The translations under genes were made by a program, and so were the position numbers. Shown one piece after another: positions 1 through 5,192 of a stretch of 6,478 nt of DNA (the stretch's first letter is position 1; each line of letters begins with the position of its first letter). The DNA comes from CAZJGF01 sp964545665. GTDB lineage: Bacteria > Chloroflexota > Dehalococcoidia > GIF9 > AB-539-J10. The stretch is from assembly GCA_964545665.1 (NCBI GenBank), contig CAZJGF010000089.1, positions 1-6,478 on the forward strand, read 5' to 3'. A model generated the notes under the pieces. The model searched no databases and was not told where the DNA came from. It saw nothing but the letters and a program-made list of their open reading frames with translations.

Positions 1-88
1 CTACAGTCCCACCCGTTGTTCCCACCAACAAAATCCACGCCGCTAACGCTAGGCACATGATTCCAACGATGAATCGATCTTTTCTCAT
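1..88 (-). CDS. N-terminus of a membrane-anchored protein, cut by window edge
   Basis: Only the first 29 codons are visible. The peptide begins MRKDRFIVGI and continues into an uninterrupted hydrophobic stretch (IMCLALAAWILLVG, about residues 10-23). A positively charged n-region followed by one helix is typical of a first membrane segment or uncleaved signal anchor, and there is no lipobox cysteine in the usual place. The ATG at 86-88 is supported by an AGAGGT Shine-Dalgarno at 97-102 with an 8-nt spacer. The short charged start followed at once by a helix resembles small membrane subunits such as TctB of tripartite tricarboxylate transporters, but too little is present to assign a family. 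It lies downstream of the SRPBCC gene on the same strand, separated by about 200 nt that contain a strong hairpin, so it is probably a separate transcription unit. Confidence 0.6.
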   Translation of the reverse strand, partial: MRKDRFIVGIMCLALAAWILLVGTTGGTV

Positions 89-96
89 TTGTCGAT

Positions 97-102
97 ACCT
101 CT
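97..102 (-). promoter_or_regulatory. Shine-Dalgarno of the edge membrane gene
   Basis: AGAGGT on the minus strand lies 8 nt before the ATG at 86-88. It fixes the start of the partial gene, for which little else is visible. Confidence 0.55.
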
Positions 103-180
103 AATTCAGCATTGACTTTCAGCAACTATACTATTATGGACTATGGGTAATCTGAGAAGACCGCAACCCTTACAATTCCC

Positions 181-215
181 AGGGGCCCGACAAAGCGCAC
201 TCTTGTTGGGCCCCT
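181..215. terminator. Strong 13-bp hairpin, probable terminator or leader structure
   Basis: The arm AGGGGCCCGACAA (181-193) pairs with TTGTTGGGCCCCT (203-215) over 13 positions, with a single wobble pair and a 9-nt loop. It lies 75-110 nt beyond the TAG that closes the extended SRPBCC frame, and about 90 nt before the start of the edge gene, both on the minus strand. Neither side has a proper run of U after the stem (GGGAATTG on the minus strand, CGCAAAAC on the plus strand), so it is not a textbook intrinsic terminator. It could terminate SRPBCC transcription with help, or act as a 5' leader structure of the edge gene. Confidence 0.5.
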
Positions 216-289
216 CGCAAAACCCGATTATGCAATACCGACGATTGTTCAATTCCTGCCAGCCAGAGCTGACTTAGTCAAGATCGAAT

Positions 290-385
290 CTAAATGCTTT
301 CGGCCTTGGCTTTGAGATCAGCCAACCATTTCTCATCAAGTTTTCGTAAGTTCGTTCGTACCCTGAAGTACAAGGGAACTACTGT
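290..385 (-). pseudogene. C-terminal helix of the SRPBCC gene, in frame beyond the TGA
   Basis: Directly after the TGA the same frame encodes 31 residues beginning TVVPLYFRVRTN and continuing LRKLDEKWLADLKAKAES, ending at TAG (290-292). An amphipathic helix with a WLxxLKxxAE-type tail is the usual end of SRPBCC proteins, and with it the total becomes 140 codons, the normal family length. No frameshift is needed; one codon is nonsense. The residue at this site might be tryptophan (TGG to TGA is one change) or arginine (CGA). No separate start codon or Shine-Dalgarno is visible for this part, so it is not an independent gene. Confidence 0.7.
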
Positions 386-712
386 TCATCCTGAAACCCT
401 CTCTCTGGTAGTAGCTATGGTCTTCCCTTCGTGTTCCTTAAATTCCCACTCGTGGTTACCCGTCAGCCCCAAGGCTTTGCCTATCCAAGCGAACTTTTCG
501 GGCCTATCTGCCTTTGTCACTGTGACTTTCCATTTCAAGCCAGCAAGCTTGACCTCGAACACCGAGCCCTCTTTTACCGGCGCTGGCGTTTCTACTTTGA
601 CAAAGGGTGTCCCCTGCCATCTAGGCCAAGCCTCAACGTCGGCTAGAATGTCCCAAATTTTCTCAGCCTTGGCCTGAATTTCAGCACTGTATTCGACATT
701 AACCACTGCCAT
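386..712 (-). CDS. SRPBCC / polyketide-cyclase-like protein, interrupted by in-frame TGA
   Basis: The visible 108 residues form most of an SRPBCC (START/Bet v1-like) small-ligand-binding fold. An N-terminal beta strand (NVEYSAEI) leads to the helix that contains W20 and the family-like segment ADVEAWPRW (24-32). Strands follow (GSVFEVKLAGLKWKVTV, about 49-65), then the AWIGKALGLTGNHEWEF region (75-91). The family usually runs to about 140-150 residues and ends in a long C-terminal helix that closes the cavity. Here TGA at 386-388 stops translation just before that helix, while the same frame remains open for 31 more codons that supply it (see 290-385). The start ATG at 710-712 has a strong GGAGGT Shine-Dalgarno 6 nt upstream. 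Ligand or reaction cannot be inferred; such proteins range from cyclases to lipid or hydrophobe carriers. As written, the product would lack its closing helix and would probably be unstable. Nonsense mutation, sequencing error and recoding all remain possible. Confidence 0.8.
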   Translation of the reverse strand: MAVVNVEYSAEIQAKAEKIWDILADVEAWPRWQGTPFVKVETPAPVKEGSVFEVKLAGLKWKVTVTKADRPEKFAWIGKALGLTGNHEWEFKEHEGKTIATTRERVSG

Positions 713-745
713 CTCAACACCTCCGACATATTCTCTCCACCGAAG

Positions 746-774
746 ATAATACTACCGCCAGCTTCAACCTGCAA
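746..774 (-). promoter_or_regulatory. Candidate sigma70 promoter of the SRPBCC gene
   Basis: On the minus strand a -35-like TTGCAG (769-774) and a -10-like TATTAT (746-751) are separated by exactly 17 bp. The -10 matches 5 of 6 consensus bases and the -35 matches weakly. The predicted transcript start would lie about 25 nt ahead of the ATG at 712. Confidence 0.35.
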
Positions 775-791
775 CTGCACACTACAGGACT

Positions 792-818
792 ACTAAACAA
801 TAGTCAGCTTTGTTTAGT
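792..818. repeat. Perfect 9-bp inverted repeat upstream of SRPBCC promoter
   Basis: ACTAAACAA (792-800) and TTGTTTAGT (810-818) are exact inverted copies around a 9-nt spacer. The element sits just upstream of the candidate promoter at 746-774 and 47 nt beyond the end of the HEPN-like gene. It fits either a dimeric regulator operator or a hairpin between the two minus-strand genes. No T-run follows on either strand beyond short ones, so a terminator role is less likely. Confidence 0.45.
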
Positions 819-864
819 CGAATTCCAATGGTAATGGCATGACGCTAAAAGAGTCTGTGGCCTA

Positions 865-1281
865 TCAAGGCTCAGAGAAAAGGGATTTCGCTTCTATGAG
901 TCGAGCTTCAATTGCGTTGAGGTGCTTTTCAATGGTGTCAGTCGCGGGTGTTCGAGGGTTCTCATAGTAGTACAAATTGGGTGCCTTAGGACCTGCTCCA
1001 ATAATTTGACCAACCTTTGGTGGACCTTTCTTGAGTATGCAATCACGCTCTGTTCTAAAGAAATTTACAGCTGGGTCAGATAGAAGCCCATCCCACCATG
1101 GCCTCCAACCTGATTTATGCTCATTCTCTGTATGGAGCCTGTGAAGAGCAGTCCGAGCGAATATAATAGAGGCTCCTAAATAGGCCTCAAATGCATCGCG
1201 TTCCTCGATTGAGCATCCTCTTGCGAGGTCAAGAAAGAAGCGGGCTCTTGAAATAGCGTGTCGCTTGGGGAAATCACCCAT
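865..1281 (-). CDS. Hypothetical alpha-helical protein, possibly HEPN-like
   Basis: This is a protein of about 138 residues with no membrane segment or signal. Numbering from the longer start at 1296, the helix RARFFLDLARG (17-27) is followed by a conserved-looking helix EERDAFEAYLGASIIFARTA (31-50), then a Trp-rich turn (GWRPWWDGLL), then DPAVNFFRTERDCILKKGPP (74-93). This order (an acidic helix with 'FAR', then 'DP..FF...R....K.GP') resembles short HEPN-like proteins of unknown role. HEPN nucleases carry R-x4-6-H; here R84 is followed at the +5 position by K89, so the catalytic histidine appears replaced. A catalytic role is therefore doubtful. I prefer the second ATG (1279-1281) because AGGGG lies 6 nt before it, whereas the ATG at 1294-1296 has no Shine-Dalgarno. 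The gene ends in tandem stops TGA-TAG. The family assignment is tentative, resting on pattern memory and not on a search. Confidence 0.65.
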   Translation of the reverse strand: MGDFPKRHAISRARFFLDLARGCSIEERDAFEAYLGASIIFARTALHRLHTENEHKSGWRPWWDGLLSDPAVNFFRTERDCILKKGPPKVGQIIGAGPKAPNLYYYENPRTPATDTIEKHLNAIEARLIEAKSLFSEP

Positions 1282-1335
1282 CTTGCACCCCTGCATGGTG
1301 CTACATAACCCAGTTGTATGATGCCGTATAAGACC

Positions 1336-1364
1336 GATATACTAAGATTCTTAACCTAATACAA
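1336..1364 (-). promoter_or_regulatory. Candidate promoter of the HEPN-like gene with palindromic spacer
   Basis: On the minus strand TTGTAT (1359-1364) and TATATC (1336-1341) are 17 bp apart and lie 55-85 nt ahead of the preferred ATG at 1281. The spacer contains the palindrome TAAGATTCTTA (1343-1353), placed where a repressor would block polymerase. Both hexamers are imperfect. Confidence 0.3.
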
Positions 1365-1484
1365 CGGATTCCTAAGTTTAACACAAATTCAAATGATAAT
1401 ATGAGCCAACAATCCGTCATCTCGTTGGGTGATTACAGCTATTAGCAGCGAAGCTTGAGCCTAGACTTTGATGGATTAACCTTT

Positions 1485-1494
1485 TACAGCTGTA
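1485..1494. promoter_or_regulatory. 10-bp palindrome upstream of MFS gene, possible operator
   Basis: TACAGCTGTA is a perfect 10-bp palindrome 70 nt before the MFS start. A TTGATG (1469-1474) with TGTAGT (1492-1497) 17 bp later would make a weak promoter overlapping it. TTACAGCT also occurs 50 nt upstream (about 1433-1440). An operator for a local drug-responsive regulator is possible, but no regulator gene is in the window. Confidence 0.25.
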
Positions 1495-1563
1495 GTAATA
1501 CATTTGAGGATTCTCCCTCAGTTCATTCGACATGTCCTGCAAAGTAATCATTGACATCGGCTT

Positions 1564-2796
1564 ATGAGACGTGCGCATAATGAGTCTGTACAAATGAAGC
1601 CGCGACTACTTGTAATCTTAAACCTCTCATTGGTTTCCGCCTTTGTTATACTAGGTATTAGTATCATTTCACCTGTTCTTCCTCAGTATGCACTTTCATT
1701 CTCTATTCCCGTAGCGCTTGTCGGATGGGCAATATCAGCGTTTGCCTTGGCCCGTATGGTGATGGACATACCAGCTGGCCTTCTCGCAGATCGTTTCGGC
1801 AGGAAAAGAAACATGGTGTTCGGGTTAATATTGATAATCCTGGCGTCAATCGCAGCTGGCACAGCTAACAACTATGTCTGGCTAATCTTGGCACGTATTG
1901 TTGAAGGTATGGGTTCCGCCCTCTATATAACTTCGGCAACAACTTGGGTTGCGCAGTTGACTGCTGGCGAGTACAGGGGCCGATACATGTCGCTGTATTC
2001 GGGACTCATATTCGCGGGCACTTCTTTTGGGCCCACTATCGGTGGCTATAGCGCTGTTCATTTTGGCCTTCGCGCGCCTTTTTTTGCATATGCTGTGTTT
2101 GCCTTAATTGGTCTAATGGCCACATTACCTTTAAAGGAGACAGCAGACTCTTCACAGGCAACACAGTCAAAAATGCGCATGAAAGATGTCCCCAGTGTCT
2201 TATTGAATGGCCCATTCCTTCTTGTGAACTGCTCGGTTTTGGCACTTTTTTTCCTCAGAGGCGGTGTTCGTTCGACGCTTGTTCCACTCTACGCCTCTCT
2301 TAACCTGGGCTTGTCCGAGGACAAAATTGGAATACTGCTGACGGTGGCGGCTGTTGTTACTTCTCTATGCACTTTCCCTTCTGGTTGGCTCTCAGACAAA
2401 ATCGGGAGAAAAAAACCAATAATGGGTTGCCTCTTCTTGAGTGGTATCGCTGTATTATTGATTCCATTGCAGCAAAGCTTAGCCGGCCTTGTTGGCATCA
2501 TGGCTTTCTATGGTTTAGCCACCGGTCTTCAAGGTTCCATCGCTGCTTGGCCTGCTGATGTTGCACCTAAAGATAAACTGGGCACATCTATCGGAGTCTA
2601 CCGTGTTATGGGGGATATCGGAATGGTTCTTGGTCCAATAACTGTAACTTATGTAGCTGACTATACAGGGCATTTAACGGTAACATTTATGCCCTTTTTA
2701 ATACCAGCGCTTCTTGGTTTTGTAGTGGGTGTACTGATGATATGGGCTAAGGATCCAGCCGCCAAAAAACATTTAGAAGAGTTCACAATCCAGTAA
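1564..2796 (+). CDS. Major facilitator superfamily transporter, 12 TM, drug-efflux type
   Basis: This 410-residue protein is hydrophobic throughout and has the MFS signature set. Motif A GLLADRFGRKR (72-82) lies in the loop between helices 2 and 3, and its degenerate second copy GWLSDKIGRKK (274-284) sits at the matching place in the C-terminal half. A motif-B-like LARIVEGMG is centred on R111 in helix 4. Motif C, GTSFGPTIGGY (152-162), lies in helix 5. Motif C is characteristic of proton-coupled drug antiporters, so efflux of an unknown small molecule across the cytoplasmic membrane is the best guess. The central loop (about 190-210) is short and charged. Length is normal and the frame intact. 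The start is uncertain: neither ATG 1564 nor ATG 1594 (residue 11, MKPRLLVILN) has a clear Shine-Dalgarno, and the later one gives a more usual short N-terminus. It is a single-gene unit, convergent with the PEBP gene. Confidence 0.92.
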   Translation: MRRAHNESVQMKPRLLVILNLSLVSAFVILGISIISPVLPQYALSFSIPVALVGWAISAFALARMVMDIPAGLLADRFGRKRNMVFGLILIILASIAAGTANNYVWLILARIVEGMGSALYITSATTWVAQLTAGEYRGRYMSLYSGLIFAGTSFGPTIGGYSAVHFGLRAPFFAYAVFALIGLMATLPLKETADSSQATQSKMRMKDVPSVLLNGPFLLVNCSVLALFFLRGGVRSTLVPLYASLNLGLSEDKIGILLTVAAVVTSLCTFPSGWLSDKIGRKKPIMGCLFLSGIAVLLIPLQQSLAGLVGIMAFYGLATGLQGSIAAWPADVAPKDKLGTSIGVYRVMGDIGMVLGPITVTYVADYTGHLTVTFMPFLIPALLGFVVGVLMIWAKDPAAKKHLEEFTIQ

Positions 2797-2839
2797 GATA
2801 GGCGTACCTCAAGTCTGCACATTTAGCCAGATAGTTATG

Positions 2840-2857
2840 TTGCTCACAAGCGAGCAA
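2840..2857. terminator. 6-bp hairpin between convergent genes
   Basis: TTGCTC (2840-2845) pairs with GAGCAA (2852-2857) around a 6-nt loop, 43 nt after the MFS stop. No U-tract follows on the plus strand, so termination by this hairpin alone would be weak. Confidence 0.35.
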
Positions 2858-2860
2858 AAT

Positions 2861-2901
2861 GCCACATGTGGCTTCCCCCAGGAGTTAAAGTGACATGTGG
2901 C
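2861..2901 (-). terminator. Palindromic repeat, probable terminator of the PEBP gene
   Basis: GCCACATGT (2861-2869) and ACATGTGGC (2893-2901) form a 9-bp perfect inverted repeat with a 23-nt loop. The left part is itself a perfect 12-bp palindrome, GCCACATGTGGC (2861-2872). The unit begins 3 nt after the PEBP stop (TAG, 2905-2907). On the minus strand the distal arm is followed by ATTTTGC, a short U-rich run, so it can act as a weak intrinsic terminator. The same stretch can fold in two alternative ways, a small 12-nt palindrome or a long 9-bp stem. Confidence 0.45.
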
Positions 2902-2904
2902 AAC

Positions 2905-3492
2905 CTACCTCTGGTATGTGCCGGTTAGCTGACCTTGGGCGAGGATGTGTCCTTTCATGGAATCAAGAACTTGCTTCCATGAAGGCCCTGCCTTTAAGTC
3001 TAAGGGTTGGTCCAGTGCGTAAAGGGTAAACTGATACCGATGGGGTTGGCCTGGGGGTGGACAGGGGCCACCGTAACCAAGTCTCCCAAAGTCATTCTTC
3101 CCCTGCAAAGCGCCGCTGGGAAGCTGGGCTTGAGCAGGCACGGCCTCTGGCAATTCGCGGCTATCAGAGGGGATGTTGAACAGAATCCAATGTGTGAACA
3201 CACCGCCGGGCGCAACTAGGTCATCCGCTATAAGCGAGAAGGAACCAGTCCCAGACGGTGGATCACTCCACGTAAGTGGTAGCGATACATCCTGCCCTTG
3301 ACAGGTGTACTTAGTGGGTATTTTGCCTCCCTCCTGAAACGCCGGGCTCAACACCAGTAATGCCATTTCTCCCTCCTTCGGTAGTTGTTCTCTAGGTTCA
3401 CAACCTATCATCATGGCGAGAAGACAAAGTAGCAGCAAGAGGAAAGCTACTTTGCTTATATTGTATCGCTCCTTAAGACAATTGCCCTTCAT
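2905..3492 (-). CDS. PEBP/YbhB-YbcL family lipoprotein (Raf-kinase-inhibitor-like)
   Basis: The 195-residue product begins with a lipoprotein signal: basic n-region, hydrophobic core (VAFLLLLLCLLAMM, 15-28) and lipobox MIGC with C31 as the lipidation site. The mature part is a full phosphatidylethanolamine-binding-protein domain of the bacterial YbhB/YbcL type. YTCQGQDVSLPLTW (62-75) matches the C-x-G-x-D-x-S start motif. APGGVFTHWILFNIP (94-108) carries the His-Trp of the anion-binding pocket (H101). The stretch from G131 to L160 holds the GxNdfG, YGGPCPPPG and HRY signatures. The pocket residues are all present; the usual SPPL appears as SLPL and the usual DPDA as DDLVA. The biochemical role of bacterial YbhB proteins is not settled; ligand binding outside the cytoplasmic membrane is inferred. 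The ATG at 3492 has only a weak AGGG upstream, but a good promoter precedes it (3524-3552). Confidence 0.9.
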   Translation of the reverse strand: MKGNCLKERYNISKVAFLLLLLCLLAMMIGCEPREQLPKEGEMALLVLSPAFQEGGKIPTKYTCQGQDVSLPLTWSDPPSGTGSFSLIADDLVAPGGVFTHWILFNIPSDSRELPEAVPAQAQLPSGALQGKNDFGRLGYGGPCPPPGQPHRYQFTLYALDQPLDLKAGPSWKQVLDSMKGHILAQGQLTGTYQR

Positions 3493-3523
3493 GCCAAGTC
3501 TACCCTAATTGCTACCAACATGA

Positions 3524-3552
3524 ATCGTATTTTAGCGGAGCTTTACTGTCAA
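3524..3552 (-). promoter_or_regulatory. Sigma70 promoter of the PEBP lipoprotein gene
   Basis: On the minus strand a perfect -35 TTGACA (3547-3552) is followed after exactly 17 bp by a -10-like TACGAT (3524-3529, 4 of 6 bases). The implied transcript start near 3517 gives a short leader of about 25 nt before the ATG at 3492. This is the best promoter match in the window. Confidence 0.6.
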
Positions 3553-3608
3553 CCTGCCTGGCAAATGCTAGCGTGCGTGGATATCACCAGTGGTGGCTCA
3601 TTGGAGTA

Positions 3609-3627
3609 AACAAAACATCGTTTTGTT
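3609..3627. repeat. Perfect 8-bp hairpin with 3-nt loop
   Basis: AACAAAAC (3609-3616) and GTTTTGTT (3620-3627) are exact inverted copies around ATC. It is followed by GGGTTGGG and is not near a gene end on the plus strand. It lies at the left edge of the putative remnant and about 60 nt upstream of the PEBP promoter. Confidence 0.4.
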
Positions 3628-3857
3628 GGGTTGGGACAGTCCGGTCTTCTGAATGCCCCCAGGCGGAGGTTGCGTGCCCACTATTGTTTTGTAGTCGGCC
3701 AGGCTCGAAGGGCGGGGGGAAACCCGGACGATTACGAAAATCCGATGCAGGAGTACAGATAAAAGCCGACATGGTAGCCCGGGATATTGCAGAGGTGGAC
3801 TTAGCTATCGTGAAAACCTATGCCAAAGACTGGTGGAGTGTGTTCACTTTTTGTTAA
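3610..3857 (+). pseudogene. Possible frameshifted coding remnant
   Basis: Two plus-strand frames adjoin here and read like one broken protein. In the frame of 3610, after a TAA at 3607-3609, the product includes LGQSGLLNAPRRRLRAHYC and then AGGNPDDYENPMQEYR, ending at TAA about 3760. One base off, from about 3759, a second frame continues with KADMVARDIAEVDLAIVK and TYAKDWW to TAA 3855-3857. The charged, Pro/Tyr-rich turn followed by an amphipathic helix is protein-like, whereas the continuous 94-codon frame starting GTG 3573 begins with an implausible Cys/Trp-rich segment. No start with a Shine-Dalgarno is visible for either part: AGGAG lies 16 nt before ATG 3771, too far away. I do not recognise the family. 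It may be the tail of a decayed gene; chance is not excluded. Confidence 0.3.
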
Positions 3858-3986
3858 CTAAATGTAGACAGCGTGTAAACAATTATTTCGTGAAAGTTCA
3901 CTTGCTACTAAGCAAATATTGTGATGTCTAATTTCTTGTACGTAAGATTGTCCCTCTGGCGAAGAGACTGGCATCAAATTCTCTTG
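3858..3986. other. AT-rich gap downstream of the serine hydrolase gene
   Basis: No gene is visible. GTTCACTT occurs twice (about 3842-3849 and 3896-3903). A small palindrome GTGAA-AG-TTCAC lies at 3890-3901. None is followed by a U-tract in the direction of the hydrolase gene, so I do not call a terminator. Confidence 0.3.
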
Positions 3987-5141
3987 TCACTCCTTCGGTA
4001 ATGATTTAATGAATTTGCCCACCAGGTTGATGTTCGCCTTTTCGTGCTTCCATGACTCCTCATCATGCTGCAACCAAAACGGCTCCGCGGTAACGACGAC
4101 AACCATATCGAACTCATCCAGCAGAACAATCAGCTGTCCGCCATGTCCCCACGCGAAGTCGAAGTGATGGTCGCCTGCTTTTGCGGACCACCACTGATAG
4201 CCATACCCGATGTCGCTGAAGGAAAGGCCCCAGTTTGCTGGAAATCCACCAGTCGCATTGATATTCTCCGAGTACCTCTGTAGGGAATCATGCACCCAGT
4301 CGGCGGGAACGATCTGGTTCCCCTCGTATTCACCGTCGTTGAGATATAACAGACCGAACCTAGCCGTATCACGAGCCGAAAAGTGGAGATCCGCGCAGCC
4401 GTTGTTATGGCCGTCTGCATCCTGGCCCCAATCGCCCACCTCCGCGTTTATCGGCGCGAACAGATTCTCCTGAGCGTATGACTTGAGATTCGTACCACCT
4501 GCCCGGGCTACGATAATCCCCAGCCAGTTGGATGTCAGATTGCTGTAATGGAACTCGGTCCCCGGATCGGCGATGAGAGGGAATTCTTCTATAAGGGGCG
4601 GATAGTGACCCGATAAAAGTCCCTCCCAAAGAACTGGATCGGTTTCTTCCCAAGGATATCCGGCGCGCATCTGTAACAGGTGCCGGATCGTGATCTGTTC
4701 CTTCCTCGAGTCACCTATCTGATCGGCGACTTCCGGGAAGAAATCCAGCATCTTCTGGTCCACGCTTGACAGGTAACCCTGCTCCAGCGCAATCCCGACC
4801 AGTGCCGAGGTATAACTCTTTGTCGCCGATTGTAATCGGGCTTTCTGGTCAACCGACCCTTCATTAAAGTACCTTTCGGCTACCAGATGGTCGTTTTTGA
4901 TAACCAGCAGACCATAAATGGTCTCTAATTCAGCCGCATTGTAATACATCTCCGATACAAGCATCGGGTCCAATCCCTGCGCTTCGGGCGTCGACACCTT
5001 CCAGTCATCGCCAGGCAGCGGCGTGTAGTCAACCGCTTCCAGCTCCTGAATGCCGGGGCCACACCCGACTAGCACTGACAGGGCCAGGATCACACTGGTG
5101 ATTAAGAGTAACAATTGATGACGCCGTTTTACGCAGAACAA
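3987..5141 (-). CDS. Serine beta-lactamase-like lipoprotein (class C / esterase family)
   Basis: The 384-residue product has a basic n-region (KRRH), a hydrophobic core and a lipobox LVGC with C27 as the lipidation site, so it is an exported lipoprotein. The rest is a complete beta-lactamase/transpeptidase-like (PF00144-type) serine hydrolase: S105-A-T-K108 gives the nucleophile and general base (SxxK), Y199-S200-N201 the YxN motif, and H333-G334-G335 the HxG motif that replaces KTG in this group. The family includes esterases, D-aminopeptidases and class C beta-lactamases; an esterase or peptidase acting outside the cytoplasmic membrane is likeliest, and substrate cannot be told. The start is unusual: no ATG exists between the signal peptide and 5228. 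TTG 5139-5141 is the only start that gives a normal signal peptide and it has no Shine-Dalgarno. The frame is open further upstream to TAA 5193-5195, beyond which an 11-codon ATG frame with an excellent Shine-Dalgarno lies in register. Confidence 0.9.
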   Translation of the reverse strand: MFCVKRRHQLLLLITSVILALSVLVGCGPGIQELEAVDYTPLPGDDWKVSTPEAQGLDPMLVSEMYYNAAELETIYGLLVIKNDHLVAERYFNEGSVDQKARLQSATKSYTSALVGIALEQGYLSSVDQKMLDFFPEVADQIGDSRKEQITIRHLLQMRAGYPWEETDPVLWEGLLSGHYPPLIEEFPLIADPGTEFHYSNLTSNWLGIIVARAGGTNLKSYAQENLFAPINAEVGDWGQDADGHNNGCADLHFSARDTARFGLLYLNDGEYEGNQIVPADWVHDSLQRYSENINATGGFPANWGLSFSDIGYGYQWWSAKAGDHHFDFAWGHGGQLIVLLDEFDMVVVVTAEPFWLQHDEESWKHEKANINLVGKFIKSLPKE

Positions 5142-5192
5142 AGGGCAGCGTATGATATTTTCCGGCAGGTCTAGCCTCAGCCGTTTATCAAA

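Larger units (their letters stand above)
1282..1563. other. Intergenic region between divergent genes
   Basis: These 282 nt separate the minus-strand HEPN-like gene from the plus-strand MFS gene, so promoters for both must lie here. I see only weak promoter-like hexamers, the two palindromes listed separately, and a small TGAGG/CCTCA hairpin at about 1505-1520. No additional coding frame is convincing. Confidence 0.4.

Noticed and set aside
386..388. Reassignment of TGA as a sense codon in this organism
   Set aside because: The serine hydrolase gene ends naturally in TGA after a complete domain, so a general reassignment is not supported.
294..677. Plus-strand 127-codon open frame over the SRPBCC region
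   Set aside because: It is antisense to the SRPBCC gene, has low-quality Ser/Phe-rich composition and no Shine-Dalgarno, while the minus strand gives clear family features.
3573..3857. Continuous 94-codon plus-strand frame from GTG
   Set aside because: Its first half is Cys/Trp-rich and unlike a real protein, and the better protein-like reading switches frame near 3759. I therefore report a possible remnant instead of this gene.
4065..4653. Several open frames overlapping the serine hydrolase gene on both strands
   Set aside because: They are shadows of the hydrolase coding region, which holds the SxxK, YxN and HxG motifs in one uninterrupted frame.
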